Shown piece after piece: positions 32,830-41,636 of a stretch of DNA of 64,000 bases. Source of the DNA: JAUVPY01 sp034412795 (GTDB taxonomy: Bacteria; Chloroflexota; Anaerolineae; 4572-78; NAK82). Position 1 is the stretch's first letter, and the number at the start of each line of letters is the position of its first letter. Where the stretch lies: assembly GCA_034412795.1 (NCBI GenBank), contig DAOUMD010000099.1, positions 53,765 to 117,764 on the forward strand, read 5' to 3'. The notes beneath the pieces are model-generated. The model made no database searches. It saw only the letters and a program-made list of their open reading frames with translations, and was not told where the DNA came from. The position numbers and the translations under genes were made by a program.

Positions 32830-35106
32830 ATGAGCGCACTTCTCCAGGTCAGGAACCTGGATACCTATTACGGCCTGATCCAGGCGCTTCACGACATCTC
32901 CCTGGAGGTCAAATCCGGTGAGATTGTGGCCGTTATCGGAGCGAATGGAGCCGGCAAGACGACGCTGCTGCGGGCCATCTCTGGGTTGGTGGCACCACGC
33001 GGCGGCGAGGTCCGCTTCGCTGGAAAATCTATCGTAGGGCTGCCGCCAGAGCAGATCGTTCGACTGGGAATCGGCCATGTGCCGGAGCGACGGGAATTGT
33101 TTACCTCTATGTCCGTGCTGGAGAACCTGGAACTGGGTGCCTATCATCGCCGCGGGCGCGAAGCGAAAGATGAAGTGCAGCGCGATCTGGAGAACATGTG
33201 GGAGATTTTTCCCATCCTGCGGGCGCGACAGAAGCAGACGGCCGGCACCCTTTCGGGCGGAGAGCAACAGATGCTGGCCATCGCCCGGGGCTTGATGGCC
33301 CAGCCGAAACTGTTGCTGCTGGACGAACCCTCACTGGGGCTGGCCCCCTTGCTGGTCCAGGAGGTTCTGCGCATCGTCACGCTGCTGTGCGAAATGGGCC
33401 GGACGGTTTTGCTGGTGGAACAGAACGCCAGTGGCGCACTCCAGATCGCTGACCGGGCCTATCTTTTGGAGGTAGGGCGCATCGTTCTCGATGGCGTGGC
33501 ACAGGATCTTATGCAAGACGAACGCGTCCGGCGCGCCTATTTCGGACAGTGCATCGCCCCCCTCCGCAAACCACATAAGATCAAGCGATCACCACATAGC
33601 CGAGAAACCCCAAGAAAGCGAGCCATCAAGTCACAACCTACCACCGTCCAAGGTGTTAAGAAAGAGGAGATGCCAATAATGAAGATGTTGTCCGAAACAC
33701 TGCCAGGCTTCACCCTGCCCGACGAATACTTTGAACAGCGGGTCGGTTACAGCGCCGAGGAGATCGAAGTGATCCAGGACGAGGCTCTGCCCAAGTCCGT
33801 TGAATATGCGTTTGAACACTCATCGTTCTACCGCACCAAGTTCTCCTCGGCCGGCCTGACCCCCGACTCGATCCGTGGGCTAGACGATCTAAGCCGCCTG
33901 CCCTTTACCACGTCAGAAGAGATTCAACCGTCTCCTGCGCATGCTTTCAGTTCCAGTGAACTGATGGCCGTCAGAGGGCAAAACGTGTCGTTGGTGCATA
34001 CCTCTTCGGGCACAACAGGGGCACCCAAGATCTTCGCCTACACCGGTCAAGACATAACCCGTTGGGCAGCTAACACGGCAACTGTGTTCTGGATAAACGG
34101 CTTCCGCAAATCCGATTCTGTGTTGGGCGTGATGCCTTTTGGCGAATTCACCGGCGGTGGAGGACTTTATCTGGGTATGCTTTCCCTGGGAGTGACCTAT
34201 CTTCCCATGTCGCTGGGGCCGGGCGTAACCGACAAGGTGATGGCCCACCTTCTGGGCAAGGTCAAGATCAACAACCACGAAGTGCCCATTGATCCCATAT
34301 TGCGAGCCAATGCCCTGCTGTGCCTGGGATCGTTCCTCCCCCGACTGGAAGAAGTGCTGGATCTGTATGGCGTACAGCCCGGGGAGCTCTCGCTAACCAA
34401 GATCAGTGCCGGGGCCGAGCCCTCCTCTGACGCAGTGCGCACGCGCATCGCCGAGCGGTTCGGCATCTGGCCGCGCGACAACTATGGGTTAGGTGAGTTT
34501 TATGGACCAGGCGTGGCCGGTGAATGTGAGATCGGTGGCGGTCTCCACGTCTTGTCGGACGCTTTCATCGCCGAGGTGGTGGATCCTGAAACCGGCGAGC
34601 CGACGCCCGAGGGCGAGATGGGTGAACTGGTACTCACCAGCCTGCACAAGGAAGCGGTCCCGCTGTTCCGCTATCGCACCGGCGACCGCGTCATGTCCCT
34701 GCCCCAGAGGTGCCCCTGCGGAACCGGGCACAAGTGGGTGGGGCGGGTTCCAGGTCGCATCAGCACCGATGATATCATGATCCCGGGCGGCGTCGTCGTC
34801 AACCGCACCTACCTGGAGGATATTCTTCTGCAGATGGACGGCACTGGCACCCAATACGCCTTGACCGTGGCCGAGCGTCCCAACCGCAAAGGATTGCAGC
34901 GGCTCCATATTGCCATCGAGGGTGATCCTGATCCCAAACTTGCCGATACCATCTGCCATCGGGTGCGAGTCGAATACAGCCATAGTCCGGTCGTGACCAT
35001 ATTGCCCCCTGGGACGATTCCCCGCGGACCGGGCAAAGCCAGGCGGATTCTCACGCCCGAGGAATACAGGGAGTTGGTGAAACCATTTGCAGCTTACGAA
35101 AGCTGA
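32830..35106 (+). CDS. livF: Fusion of LivF ATPase and phenylacetate-CoA-ligase-like enzyme
   Basis: 758 aa in one open frame. Residues 1-240 are a complete LivF: GANGAGKTT, LSGGEQQMLAIARGLM, LLLLDEPSLGLAP, LLVEQNASGAL. Residues about 241-280 are a basic linker rich in Lys, Arg, Ser and Pro. From about 284 comes an AMP-forming ligase of the PaaK group, with SSGTTGAPKIFAYT, a central DNYGLGEFYGPGVAGEC, YRTGDR, and a C-terminal GPGKARR. AGAGGAG at 33663-33669 sits correctly for an internal ATG at 33679, so the ligase may also be made alone. This looks like two neighbouring genes joined after loss of the livF stop codon. The ligase would make an aryl- or acyl-acetyl-CoA, in keeping with the iorAB genes downstream. 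Confidence 0.85.
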   Translation: MSALLQVRNLDTYYGLIQALHDISLEVKSGEIVAVIGANGAGKTTLLRAISGLVAPRGGEVRFAGKSIVGLPPEQIVRLGIGHVPERRELFTSMSVLENLELGAYHRRGREAKDEVQRDLENMWEIFPILRARQKQTAGTLSGGEQQMLAIARGLMAQPKLLLLDEPSLGLAPLLVQEVLRIVTLLCEMGRTVLLVEQNASGALQIADRAYLLEVGRIVLDGVAQDLMQDERVRRAYFGQCIAPLRKPHKIKRSPHSRETPRKRAIKSQPTTVQGVKKEEMPIMKMLSETLPGFTLPDEYFEQRVGYSAEEIEVIQDEALPKSVEYAFEHSSFYRTKFSSAGLTPDSIRGLDDLSRLPFTTSEEIQPSPAHAFSSSELMAVRGQNVSLVHTSSGTTGAPKIFAYTGQDITRWAANTATVFWINGFRKSDSVLGVMPFGEFTGGGGLYLGMLSLGVTYLPMSLGPGVTDKVMAHLLGKVKINNHEVPIDPILRANALLCLGSFLPRLEEVLDLYGVQPGELSLTKISAGAEPSSDAVRTRIAERFGIWPRDNYGLGEFYGPGVAGECEIGGGLHVLSDAFIAEVVDPETGEPTPEGEMGELVLTSLHKEAVPLFRYRTGDRVMSLPQRCPCGTGHKWVGRVPGRISTDDIMIPGGVVVNRTYLEDILLQMDGTGTQYALTVAERPNRKGLQRLHIAIEGDPDPKLADTICHRVRVEYSHSPVVTILPPGTIPRGPGKARRILTPEEYRELVKPFAAYES

Positions 35107-35215
35107 AGATAGCCCCCACATTGTCAAGTTAGCCAGGCTGCCACCATAGTTGCGTCGAATTTGCCGGGATTGGGGAGTTTTGGGATAAAAAACAAATGTG
35201 TCGAGGAGGTAGAGA

Positions 35216-37006
35216 ATGGAAAGAGTCTTGATGAGTGGGAACAAAGCCGTTGCCCGTGGCGCGTGGGAATCAGGCGTCGAGGTGGCCACCGCCTACCCCG
35301 GCACCCCCAGCACCGAAATCCTACAGAATATAGCCCTGTACGATGACGTGTATGCTGAGTGGTCGTCGAACGAAAAAGTGGCTCTGGATACAGCCATTGG
35401 AGCGGCTTATGCAGGCAAGCGGACACTGGCCGCCATGAAGCACGTCGGCCTGAACGTAGCCTCGGAGGCTTTGTTCTACTCATCCTACACCGGTGTCAAC
35501 GCCGGCTTGGTCATTGTTAATGCGGATGATCCCGGTCTGCACTCCTCGCAAAACGAGCAGGATAATCGTCAATACGCGCGGTTCGCCAGGGTCCCCATGC
35601 TCGAACCTTCAGACAGCCAGGAGGCCAAAACTTTCGTCAAATTGGGCCTGGAACTCAGCGAACAGTACGATACCCCTGTTTTGCTGCGTATGACGACTCG
35701 CACCTCTCACTCCAAGACGGTGGTCACTTTGGGAGAACGACAGGCGCTAGAAAAACGTCCTTACCTAAAGGACATGGCCAAATACGTCATGCTGCCCGCC
35801 CTTGCCCGTAAACGCCACGTTGTCGTCGAGGAACGCACGGTCCAGTTGCGCCAGTTGGCAGAAGAAACCGAAGTCAACCGGATAGAAATGGGCGAGCGCT
35901 CGCTGGGCATTATCTCGGGAGGGGTAGCCTATGAGTATGCCCGCGAAGTCTTCCCGGAAGCTTCGTTCTTGAAATTGGGTATGGCCTGGCCCCTGCCTGA
36001 AAAACTCATACGAGATTTTGCCGCCTCGGTGGAACGCTTAATTGTCATTGAGGAGCTCGATCCCTTTATCGAGGAGTGGGTCAGGGGTTTGGAGATAAAG
36101 GTCGAAGGCAAAAGCATCTTTCCTATGGTGGACGAACTCACCCCGGATAGAGTACGCGATGCAGCGCTGAGGTCCGGCCTGTTGGTTGGAAACGGAACCC
36201 CAACTGATGGACACCGGCCAGACGCCGATTCTCTGCCCCTCCGACCGCCTGTTCTTTGCGCTGGCTGCGGACACCGAGACGTATATTGGACATTGAGCAA
36301 GCTCAAGGTGACGGTCAACTCCGATATTGGCTGCTACGCGCTGGGAGCCTTACCCCCCCTGACTGCCACCGATACCATTGGAGCCATGGGGGCCAGCATC
36401 GGTGTGGCCATGGGAATGCGTCTGGCCAACCTGGAGTACAAAAACGTGGCCACCATTGGCGATAGCACCTTCTTCCACTCTGGACTACCGGCCCTGGCCT
36501 CGGCCGTTTACAACCGCACCCCGGTCACGGTGATTGTGTTGGACAACCGCACCACCGGTATGACAGGCCATCAGGGGCATCCCGGTTCAGGACAAACCCT
36601 GAAAGGCCAACAGACCGAATTGATCAGCGCGGCCGAAGTCTCCCGCGCTATGGGCGTTCGCTACGTAGCCGAGGTAGATGCCCGGGATTTGAAGGGAATG
36701 GAAAAAGCCATACGCGAGGCGATGGACGCAGGCGAACCGGCGGTCGTGGTGGTGCGGACCATATGTATGTTCGAGAGCCAACACAATCGAGAACCTTACG
36801 CGGTGATCGTCGAGGATTGCAATGGCTGCACGCTTTGCTTCCGCATCGGCTGTCCGGCCATAACCAAATCTGACGAACTGGACGAGAAGACCCGGCGCCC
36901 CAAGGCCTGGATTGATCCCGCCATGTGTGTGGGTTGCGGGTTGTGCTTTGACGTGTGCGCCCGCCAAGCCATTGATGAGGGGGCAGAAAAAACACCCATA
37001 ACTTGA
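35216..37006 (+). CDS. iorA: Indolepyruvate ferredoxin oxidoreductase, alpha subunit
   Basis: 596 aa, normal length, with GAGGAGG before the ATG. The N-terminal pyrimidine-binding domain starts MSGNKAVARGAWESGVEVATAYPGTPSTEI. The thiamine-diphosphate domain has CAGCGHRD, SDIGCYALGALPPL and GDSTFFHSGLPALASAVYN. The C-terminal ferredoxin domain has CNGCTLCFRIGC and CVGCGLCFDVC for iron-sulfur clusters. With IorB it oxidatively decarboxylates aryl-pyruvates, or possibly branched 2-oxoacids, to acyl-CoA using ferredoxin. The enzyme is oxygen-sensitive, pointing to anaerobic life. iorB is separated from it by a LamG gene. Confidence 0.95.
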   Translation: MERVLMSGNKAVARGAWESGVEVATAYPGTPSTEILQNIALYDDVYAEWSSNEKVALDTAIGAAYAGKRTLAAMKHVGLNVASEALFYSSYTGVNAGLVIVNADDPGLHSSQNEQDNRQYARFARVPMLEPSDSQEAKTFVKLGLELSEQYDTPVLLRMTTRTSHSKTVVTLGERQALEKRPYLKDMAKYVMLPALARKRHVVVEERTVQLRQLAEETEVNRIEMGERSLGIISGGVAYEYAREVFPEASFLKLGMAWPLPEKLIRDFAASVERLIVIEELDPFIEEWVRGLEIKVEGKSIFPMVDELTPDRVRDAALRSGLLVGNGTPTDGHRPDADSLPLRPPVLCAGCGHRDVYWTLSKLKVTVNSDIGCYALGALPPLTATDTIGAMGASIGVAMGMRLANLEYKNVATIGDSTFFHSGLPALASAVYNRTPVTVIVLDNRTTGMTGHQGHPGSGQTLKGQQTELISAAEVSRAMGVRYVAEVDARDLKGMEKAIREAMDAGEPAVVVVRTICMFESQHNREPYAVIVEDCNGCTLCFRIGCPAITKSDELDEKTRRPKAWIDPAMCVGCGLCFDVCARQAIDEGAEKTPIT

Positions 37007-37378
37007 GATGTTTTTTGATATTGAGCAAGACCATCCCGCTAGACCAACCAGGTGGCCAACGAACAGTCCACAGCATCTCAGAAATAGAAATCTCCCGGTA
37101 TTCTGGCCGTACACAAAAGTCTTGCGAAGATCATAGGCTTCTCAAATGTAGTCCTAACATATCTATGTGATAATCCTCATATGCACGGAGCAAAGCACGC
37201 ACTGATGAAAAGCAGTGGTGGATGTAACCGCTTTGTAACCATCAACGCCAAAGAAATGTGTTACAATAGCGGTGGTGGACCTTAGGAGATGATTGACCAC
37301 TATGCCCGGTGTTGTCGCGGCAGTTGTGCCTTTTTTGCTGTATCGGCAAAAGCCGGTCGCAAGATATCCATCTGAACG
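37007..37378. other. Gene-free gap between iorA and the LamG gene
   Basis: No reading frame or strong repeat. Two GTAACC boxes (ATGTAACCGC and TTGTAACCATC) lie near 37224-37242, and a TTACAAT near 37261 could be a -10 for the LamG gene, but no well-spaced -35 was seen. Confidence 0.45.
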
Positions 37379-38569
37379 ATGTCACTAAGAAAAGAAAGGA
37401 TTATCTTCTTCCTCATTGTGGGATCGGCCGTGATAGTGGTTGGCCTGGGTGTGGCCCTGAGGCAGAGAATAGAACACATCCTCTGGCCACCCGACTCAAC
37501 GGCTAGCGTTGATTCAGCCTCTCGAATCCCTATGGCCGGCACCGGACTGACCGAGGGAGCGATATGTGGAAGGGTGATCGCCTCCGACACCGGGACTTCC
37601 ATACCAGCCGCTAATGTCAGTACAGATCCTCCTACTGGCTCAGTCACAACGGATGCTCAGGGCAATTTCTCCATTCTGAATGTTCCCCCCGGCGATTACA
37701 CAGTGACTTCAAACAAGCCCAGCTATAGAAGCGCGAGTGTAAGAGTGTCTGTCTTGGCCGGCCAGATGACCATAGCCGATCTACACCTTGGGGCTGACGG
37801 GCCGGACATGCTTGCCGATCCAACACTTGAGACAGCTCACACAAATGATCTCGTAGTCTACTTTCCGTTTGATGGGAATGCCGACGACGCAAGTGAGACC
37901 GGGAATCGTGTCACGGAGCATGGCGAGATTGAGTATGCGGCCGGCCTGGTCAGACAGGCGGCCAGATTTGATGGGATAGACGACTGGATTGAAGTAACGG
38001 GAGGGTTGAATTTCGACAGGTCGTTCACCGTCTCATTCTTTGCCTCAACTAATAGCAGCAACGCATTCCTGATCCAAAAAGGCGAGACTTGTCCTAACGG
38101 AAACCCCAGTTACAAGGGGACGGCGTATTACATCTATATTGGGGGAAGGTACACCGGTGGTTATCAGTCCGAAGGAGAGGGGTATCTAACCAGCACAGTT
38201 GTCGAAAACAGGGGTAACTACTTTGACGACAGGATAACGGCTTCGTCGCAACGTCCTATCAGTATGGACGGATACCATCATATCGCCGTCGTGTTCAACA
38301 ACAATAGGTTCTTATTCTACGTTGATGGTCAAGAAATAGATAATATTACCTTCTATGAACGCGGTCCAAGTAGTTCGACTACAAACATTTCTCCAGACAG
38401 TTTTTCGGGCATACACCAAACGGAAGCTTCCCTGAAGATTGGGGGCGATGAGAGTTACTGTTCAGGTATCCATCATTACAGGAATTTCTTTGAAGGCTGG
38501 ATTGACGAGCTTCGCATGTACAATCGCGCCCTGACGAAGGAAGAAATCCAAGCGTTAGGGGAATACTAG
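37379..38569 (+). CDS. Anchored LamG/concanavalin-like surface protein
   Basis: 396 aa. One membrane helix at about 9-27. Then a carboxypeptidase-regulatory-like beta sandwich (GRVIASDTGTSIPAANVS ... FSILNVPPGDYTVTSNKPSY). The C-terminal half is a LamG/laminin-G-like jelly roll (LVVYFPFDGNADDASETGN ... ARFDGIDDWIEV ... YHHIAVVFNNNRFLFYVDGQEI ... FFEGWIDELRMYNRALTKEEI). Such domains bind glycans or ligands at the cell surface. The gene looks more AT-rich than its neighbours and lies between iorA and iorB, which are normally adjacent, so it is probably an insertion. No ribosome site is obvious. Confidence 0.8.
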   Translation: MSLRKERIIFFLIVGSAVIVVGLGVALRQRIEHILWPPDSTASVDSASRIPMAGTGLTEGAICGRVIASDTGTSIPAANVSTDPPTGSVTTDAQGNFSILNVPPGDYTVTSNKPSYRSASVRVSVLAGQMTIADLHLGADGPDMLADPTLETAHTNDLVVYFPFDGNADDASETGNRVTEHGEIEYAAGLVRQAARFDGIDDWIEVTGGLNFDRSFTVSFFASTNSSNAFLIQKGETCPNGNPSYKGTAYYIYIGGRYTGGYQSEGEGYLTSTVVENRGNYFDDRITASSQRPISMDGYHHIAVVFNNNRFLFYVDGQEIDNITFYERGPSSSTTNISPDSFSGIHQTEASLKIGGDESYCSGIHHYRNFFEGWIDELRMYNRALTKEEIQALGEY

Positions 38570-39022
38570 CAGCAGCACCTGCATCCACAACCCCGTGCCA
38601 CAGGCCAACTCCAGGACCTACCCGAATAGCGCGGCCGCCCGCGGCGCCTCGCGAACCTGCTCGACCTCCCCAAATCAGTGGTGGTTCAGTTCCGCCCGCT
38701 GGTCGTAGCGCCCCTGCGGCAGGACCCCCCATCGTACTCCGTGGTTGGGTCTGGTTATAGGCAATCTGCTCTTGAAGCAGGCCCTCGTGTTTGTCACTCC
38801 CCATCGGCTTCAACCATAGTCTGGCGACGGTACAGGCACAGGCAAAGCCACTCCCGCCACAAAACCCGTGGGGTCTTCTATTTGAACATTCTTGTTTCCT
38901 GTGGTATTGTTAGAGCAGCGGTTAGCGAGCTTAAGGCCAAGAAACCAGGTTTTGTGAAGCCCAAAACCTGGTTTCTGATAATTTGTCTAAGCCCCTTAAC
39001 GATTTCTTTTGAGGATTTGCTG
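38570..39022. other. Gap between the LamG gene and iorB
   Basis: The region reads as non-coding, although a frame is open through it. A hairpin at 38939-38972 pairs AGAAACCAGGTTTTG with CAAAACCTGGTTTCT. The rest may be remnant sequence from the insertion of the LamG gene, but nothing recognisable was found. Confidence 0.5.
38939..38972 (+). repeat. Hairpin upstream of iorB
   Basis: AGAAACCAGGTTTTG and CAAAACCTGGTTTCT form a perfect stem of about 15 bp around a 4-6 base loop. It recalls the AAGAAACCGGGTTTTT arms of the R5 element at 56303-56442, so both may belong to one family of small palindromes. Confidence 0.65.
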
Positions 39023-39619
39023 ATGAAAGCAACCAATTTCGTTTTAGCCGGTGTCGGGGGCCAGGGAACAATCCTGGCCAGCGATGTGGTGGCCCAAACG
39101 GGTCTGCACATTGGCCTGGATGCAAAAAAATCGGAGGTGCACGGCATGGCCCAACGTGGCGGTGCGGTCATCAGCCACGTGCGCTGGGCGGAAAAAGTCG
39201 CCTCGCCTTTATGCGAAAAAGGAACCGCCGACTACCTGATTGCCCAGGAAATGCTGGAAAGCCTGCGCTGGATAGAGTTCTTACGGCCAGGCGGCACAGT
39301 GATCATCAGCCACCAACACTGGCCACCCACATCAACCGTTTTTGCCACGGCCACGTATCCCTCGGACGAGGAGATTCTGTCTGCCTATAAGAAAACGACC
39401 GATAAGATTTTATTGGTAGACGCTGTTGGTTTAGCCGATCAACTGAACAATCGCCGGGTGGCCAACAGCGTCCTCATCGGGGCCCTCTCATCCGTCATGG
39501 ACGTGTCTCCCGAAGATTGGTTGTCTGTCCTGACTGCCCGAGTCCCTGCCCGACACAAAGACATCAACCGTGAGGCATTTTTCGCCGGGCGCGATGGGCA
39601 ATGGTTAATCAAGAGTTAG
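39023..39619 (+). CDS. iorB: Indolepyruvate ferredoxin oxidoreductase, beta subunit
   Basis: 198 aa from the ATG at 39023, with GAGGAT upstream; the longer open frame upstream is not coding. It begins with the gamma-type oxidoreductase motif VLAGVGGQGTILASDVVAQ and has the conserved KKSEVHGMAQRGGAVISHVRW. It completes the IorAB enzyme. It lies 22 bp before the aminotransferase gene with which it is cotranscribed. Confidence 0.93.
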   Translation: MKATNFVLAGVGGQGTILASDVVAQTGLHIGLDAKKSEVHGMAQRGGAVISHVRWAEKVASPLCEKGTADYLIAQEMLESLRWIEFLRPGGTVIISHQHWPPTSTVFATATYPSDEEILSAYKKTTDKILLVDAVGLADQLNNRRVANSVLIGALSSVMDVSPEDWLSVLTARVPARHKDINREAFFAGRDGQWLIKS

Positions 39620-39641
39620 GATAAGAAAAAGGAGATCTTCA

Positions 39642-40805
39642 ATGTATCCAGCGCAACGCCTGTCCGAATTGACCGAATCGGTTATCCGAGAGATGACGCG
39701 GCTGGCCATACAGCACGACGCCATCAACCTGTCGCAGGGATTCCCCGACTTTGATCCCCCGGCCGAGTTATTAGCCGCAGGCGTCGAGGCGATACAGGAC
39801 GGCTACAACCAATACACCATCTCTTGGGGCTCCCCCCGGTTGCGAGCGGCGCTTACCGACAAGTACGCTCGCTGGTACGGTATGGCGTTGGACCCCGATA
39901 CCGAGATCACCATCACCTGCGGCGTCACCGAGGCCATCATCGGTTCCCTGCTAAGCGTGGTCGACCCGGGCGACCGGGTGATCATCCTAGAGCCCGCCCA
40001 CGAGAACTACGTGGCCGGAGTCAACTTCGCCGGGGGAAAGCCGATTTGGGTCACCCTGGCGCCGCCTGACTTTGAGTTGGACGAGACCCAACTGCGCGCC
40101 GCATTCGCCCAAAAGCCCCGAGCCATCATTCTTAACACACCTCACAATCCCACCGGACGGGTCTTCTCCCGAGACGAGTTGCAGCTCATCGCCGACCTGT
40201 GCATCAAGCATGACACCATCGCCATCACCGACGAGATTTACGAGCACATCATCTACGACGGGCGGGAGCATGTGCCCATGGCCACCTTGCCCGGCATGGC
40301 CGGGCGGACCATGACCGCTGGCGGCTTTGGCAAGACCTACGCCGCCACCGGCTGGCGGGTGGCCTGGGTGATAGCGCCTTCCGAGCTGTCGAACGCGGTG
40401 CGCACCGTCCACGACTTTCTTACCATCTGCGCGCCCACCCCCTTGCAGGAGGCGGCGGCCGTTGCCCTGAACTTGCCCGATAGCTACTACGCCGGACAAA
40501 TCCAGGACTACACCGCCCGCCGTGACCATATGATGGACATTCTGGAAGAGGCTGGTTTTCGCGCCACACCACCCGAGGGCGCCTACTACGTCATGGCCGA
40601 TTTCTCTGCCATCCAGCCTGATATGGATGACGTGGCCTTCGCCCGCTGGCTGACAGTTGAGAAGCAAGTGGCCGTGGTGCCCGGAAGCAGCTTCTACAAC
40701 GACCCGACACCGGCTCGACACCTGGTTCGCTTCGCCTTCCCCAAGCAGTTGGAAACGCTGGCGCAGGCGGCTGAACGATTAGCCAGGCCACATAGGCACG
40801 ACTAA
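39642..40805 (+). CDS. Class I/II PLP aminotransferase, probably aromatic or broad-range
   Basis: 387 aa, AAAGGAG before the ATG. Fold type I: INLSQGFPDFDPP, LNTPHNPTGRVF, AITDEIYEHIIYDG, the PLP-binding Lys in GGFGKTYAATGWRVAW, and the C-terminal Arg in HLVRFAF. It resembles aspartate/aromatic aminotransferases and kynurenine/glutamine transaminase-like enzymes. It would supply 2-oxoacids to IorAB. The gene order transporter, ligase, iorA, iorB, aminotransferase forms a coherent amino-acid fermentation pathway. Confidence 0.9.
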   Translation: MYPAQRLSELTESVIREMTRLAIQHDAINLSQGFPDFDPPAELLAAGVEAIQDGYNQYTISWGSPRLRAALTDKYARWYGMALDPDTEITITCGVTEAIIGSLLSVVDPGDRVIILEPAHENYVAGVNFAGGKPIWVTLAPPDFELDETQLRAAFAQKPRAIILNTPHNPTGRVFSRDELQLIADLCIKHDTIAITDEIYEHIIYDGREHVPMATLPGMAGRTMTAGGFGKTYAATGWRVAWVIAPSELSNAVRTVHDFLTICAPTPLQEAAAVALNLPDSYYAGQIQDYTARRDHMMDILEEAGFRATPPEGAYYVMADFSAIQPDMDDVAFARWLTVEKQVAVVPGSSFYNDPTPARHLVRFAFPKQLETLAQAAERLARPHRHD

Positions 40806-40819
40806 GTTCTGAAGAAGAT

Positions 40820-41614
40820 TCAGTCAGCGTGGTTACCATCCTCTAATGGTCTACGAAGCTCTGTCAAATAAGCCCGAACGGTGCTGGCCCACATTGGAGT
40901 GACCTGAGTTGAAATAAGAAGAACTCCATCGGCCAGCAGTTGCTTGGCCGATGGAGCTTCTGCCGGCTCGCCAATCAAAACCTTTCCTGCAGCTTTTATT
41001 TTCCTATATCCTTCAGCTAGAGCCGCCTGAACGTCCGGGTGATCCGACTGTCCGGGAAATCCCATAGAGAGGGCCAAATCGCCAGGGCCAAAATGGACCG
41101 CGTCAACGCCTGGAACCTGGAGTATTTCGTCCAGGTTCTGCATACCCTCTACCTCCTCGACCCATACGGCCACCAAAATCTCCCGGTTCGACCGGGCAAA
41201 GTAGTCACGGGGCGGTTCGATAAGGTTGTAAGCCGACGATCTGCTAGAACCCGCGTCGCAACCGCGCCATCCTTCAGGAGCGTAGCGTGCGGACTTGACC
41301 GCTGCCTCCGCCTGTTCCGCGGTGTTGATGTGCGGCACAGCAACCCCTTGCACACCAGTTTCCAGATACTTGGCGATCAGCGAATGATCAAGCTTGGGAA
41401 CGCGAACGATGGACGACAAGCCCTGCGCATCGCAAGCCCTGGCCATAGCCTGACATTCCGGCCACCCGATTGGTCCGTGTTCAGCGTCAATAAAGATCCA
41501 TTCGAAGCCCAGTAATCCATAAAACTCGACCAGTTCCGGCGACGGAATGGGAATCGCGGCACCAATCGAGGCTTCTCCTCTTAACACTTTATCCTTGACA
41601 GCATTGAAGCGCAT
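40820..41614 (-). CDS. HpcH/HpaI-family aldolase
   Basis: 264 aa from the ATG at 41614, with AAAAAAGGTG upstream. TIM barrel of the 2-dehydro-3-deoxyglucarate / 4-hydroxy-2-oxoheptanedioate aldolase family: FIDAEHGPIGWPECQAM, GVQGVAVPHINTAEQA, VWVEEVEGMQNLDEIL and VDAVHFGPGDLALSMG, which carry the metal-binding Glu and Asp. It splits 2-oxo-3-deoxy acids into pyruvate or a similar oxoacid and an aldehyde. Last gene of the minus-strand catabolic run, converging on the aminotransferase gene. Confidence 0.9.
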   Translation of the reverse strand: MRFNAVKDKVLRGEASIGAAIPIPSPELVEFYGLLGFEWIFIDAEHGPIGWPECQAMARACDAQGLSSIVRVPKLDHSLIAKYLETGVQGVAVPHINTAEQAEAAVKSARYAPEGWRGCDAGSSRSSAYNLIEPPRDYFARSNREILVAVWVEEVEGMQNLDEILQVPGVDAVHFGPGDLALSMGFPGQSDHPDVQAALAEGYRKIKAAGKVLIGEPAEAPSAKQLLADGVLLISTQVTPMWASTVRAYLTELRRPLEDGNHAD

Positions 41615-41636
41615 TTGACACACCTTTTTTCTTGTT

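Noticed and set aside
38678..39022. N-terminal extension of iorB in the open frame
   Set aside because: The iorB fold starts at the ATG at 39023 with a ribosome site; the upstream residues look like translated non-coding DNA and include a hairpin.
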